The notes under the pieces: model-generated
Databases searched by the model: none
Told to the model about the DNA's origin: nothing
The model's input: only the letters and a program-made list of their open reading frames with translations
From: Saprospiraceae bacterium
Lineage (GTDB): Bacteria; Bacteroidota; Bacteroidia; Chitinophagales; Saprospiraceae
NCBI GenBank assembly: GCA_016710235.1
Contig: JADJLG010000001.1
Span: forward strand, 3,089,501-3,153,500
Direction of reading: 5' to 3'
DNA: 64,000 bases
Part shown: positions 63,122 through 64,000 of the stretch, piece after piece
Numbering within the stretch: the stretch's first letter is position 1
How the letters are laid out: each line of letters opens with the position of its first letter
Program-made: the position numbers and the translations under genes

Positions 63122-64000
63122 TTACTTAAAAATTGATAATGTCTTTGTTTGATTGTCCACGCTTAATACCAAATGGTATAATCCATCGGTCAAATCTGCC
63201 ACCCGAATCTGAAGATGATTACTACCATCTATGAGTTTTTCGGTACCATTTCTCCAAATTTTTCCTGAACCATCAACTAACTGATATTGAAGGTCAGTGG
63301 AATGATCCATTTCCAAATACAAATTCAATAATTCTGTTGTAGGATTAGGCCCAAACTCCATTTTTTTAACTGCAGGTAAATCCTTGGTGTTTATCAAACT
63401 TCTTTTACCAAGTCCAAAATAAGAGCCCCACCTTGCGGCATCTATTACTCGTGCAGGATTTCCACTTCCACTAATTTTTGTTCCTCCTATTGGAATTTTA
63501 AACAAATTAAATTGAGTTGATTCGTCTTCATAAATGACACGATTGTCCAAAACATTATAATTTGGATATCCTGTTCCCGAACGGTTGTCTAGAATTGCTT
63601 CTGTCTCTCCAGTTTCTATATTAGTACCAAGAATGGCATAATTTGTTGAAAACAGGTCTTCTTGTACATAGTCAAATGCAATAATATAAGGTGAATTTTT
63701 AGAAAATATTGCATTACCTATACTTGTATTTTCTGGTAGAGCGGAAAACAGTTTTTCAATTTTTCCATCTGAAAATGTTTTTGAGCTGCTCTCAAAAACC
63801 TTTAGGAATCCAATATCCCAATAATTTACCGTAGCACCTCCTGAATTGCTTGCAATGGAGCTATATGAATCATAGAGTATATATTGGCTTGATAAATCAA
63901 AATCCATAAAATCCGCATATTTCACTTCTCCGGTTGAAACGCCCTGAGTGTAGGTCGGATTGTATAGGGTAAAACTTTTCCATTGTTGAGAAACAAAATC
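63122..64000 (-). CDS. Secreted protein with T9SS type A sorting domain (5' end outside window)
   Basis: The frame is open to base 64000 with no stop, so the N-terminus and signal peptide lie beyond the window. A GTG at 63925 is not needed as a start. The visible part has beta-propeller-like strands (YIIAFDYV, YAILGTNIETGETEAIL, VLDNRVIYEDES). A linker follows, then a C-terminal sorting domain: FGPNPTTELL, YQLVDGSGKIW, LTDGLYHLVL and LSIFK. The function of the propeller-like part is not known. Confidence 0.75.
   Translation of the reverse strand, partial: DFVSQQWKSFTLYNPTYTQGVSTGEVKYADFMDFDLSSQYILYDSYSSIASNSGGATVNYWDIGFLKVFESSSKTFSDGKIEKLFSALPENTSIGNAIFSKNSPYIIAFDYVQEDLFSTNYAILGTNIETGETEAILDNRSGTGYPNYNVLDNRVIYEDESTQFNLFKIPIGGTKISGSGNPARVIDAARWGSYFGLGKRSLINTKDLPAVKKMEFGPNPTTELLNLYLEMDHSTDLQYQLVDGSGKIWRNGTEKLIDGSNHLQIRVADLTDGLYHLVLSVDNQTKTLSIFK

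Noticed and set aside
59553..64000. Complete O-antigen or capsule locus
   Set aside because: Only ligase, Wzz-like and one GT9 gene are seen; no flippase, sugar-nucleotide genes or initiating transferase in the window.

Overview
The window looks like a chromosomal piece of a Bacteroidota genome, most likely from the Saprospiraceae/Chitinophagia side of the phylum. The evidence is very large secreted proteins with the gliding-motility-associated (CHU-type) C-terminal domain, several type IX secretion (T9SS) sorting tails, a gldA-gldF-gldG cluster, a fused SecDF, BshC, an N-terminally extended NusB, and several start-proximal matches to the Bacteroidota promoter (TTTG, about 19 nt, TAnnTTTG). 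The DNA is AT-rich and gene-dense, with many 4-bp overlaps. I see no transposase, phage gene, CRISPR array or rRNA.

Layout. 1-6323: 3' end of a peptide-type ABC ATPase, then a leftward nusB-guaA-receptor-like lipoprotein operon and a DoxX-family membrane protein. 6324-9192: a promoter region, then yigZ-coaE and rocD. 9288-23831: secreted proteins (a small T9SS cargo, two ~1350-residue repeat-rich CHU proteins, an endonuclease I-like T9SS cargo) interspersed with a leftward rimO-membrane protein-msrB operon, a beta-barrel protein, a TrmH-family methylase and a MmcQ/YjbR protein. 24016-26205: a tandem array of four paralogous Cys-rich lipoprotein genes plus a truncated fifth, with its own promoter. 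26316-33744: trxB-aroK, DUF1573-yajC, a PorE-like OmpA lipoprotein and secDF. 33908-41738: TonB-dependent receptor, T9SS cargo, TerB-like protein, mutS and a thioredoxin-fold protein. 41845-49591: tRNA-Arg(UCU), ung, and a leftward operon engB-acyltransferase-exonuclease-mnmH-selD, then a PorT-like barrel and a DppB-type permease. 49651-54899: bshC, accD, dapB, dnaG. 54896-64000: a GT-C-like membrane protein, gldG-gldF-gldA, an O-antigen ligase/Wzz pair, a GT9 glycosyltransferase and a truncated T9SS cargo.

Much of the window serves the envelope: Sec export (YajC, SecDF), T9SS or gliding machinery (GldAFG, PorE-like, PorT-like), T9SS cargo, surface polysaccharide, and lipoproteins. The rest is housekeeping (GMP, CoA, shikimate, DAP, fatty-acid, DNA replication and repair, tRNA/ribosome modification) and thiol/selenium chemistry (BshC, TrxB, MsrB, SelD-MnmH).

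The least explained element is the lipoprotein array. Its copies share sequence blocks in mutually incompatible combinations, which indicates recombination between copies. Also worth attention are a glycosyltransferase whose conserved N-terminus lies upstream of any usual start codon, and a head-to-head gene pair whose start codons are one base apart.
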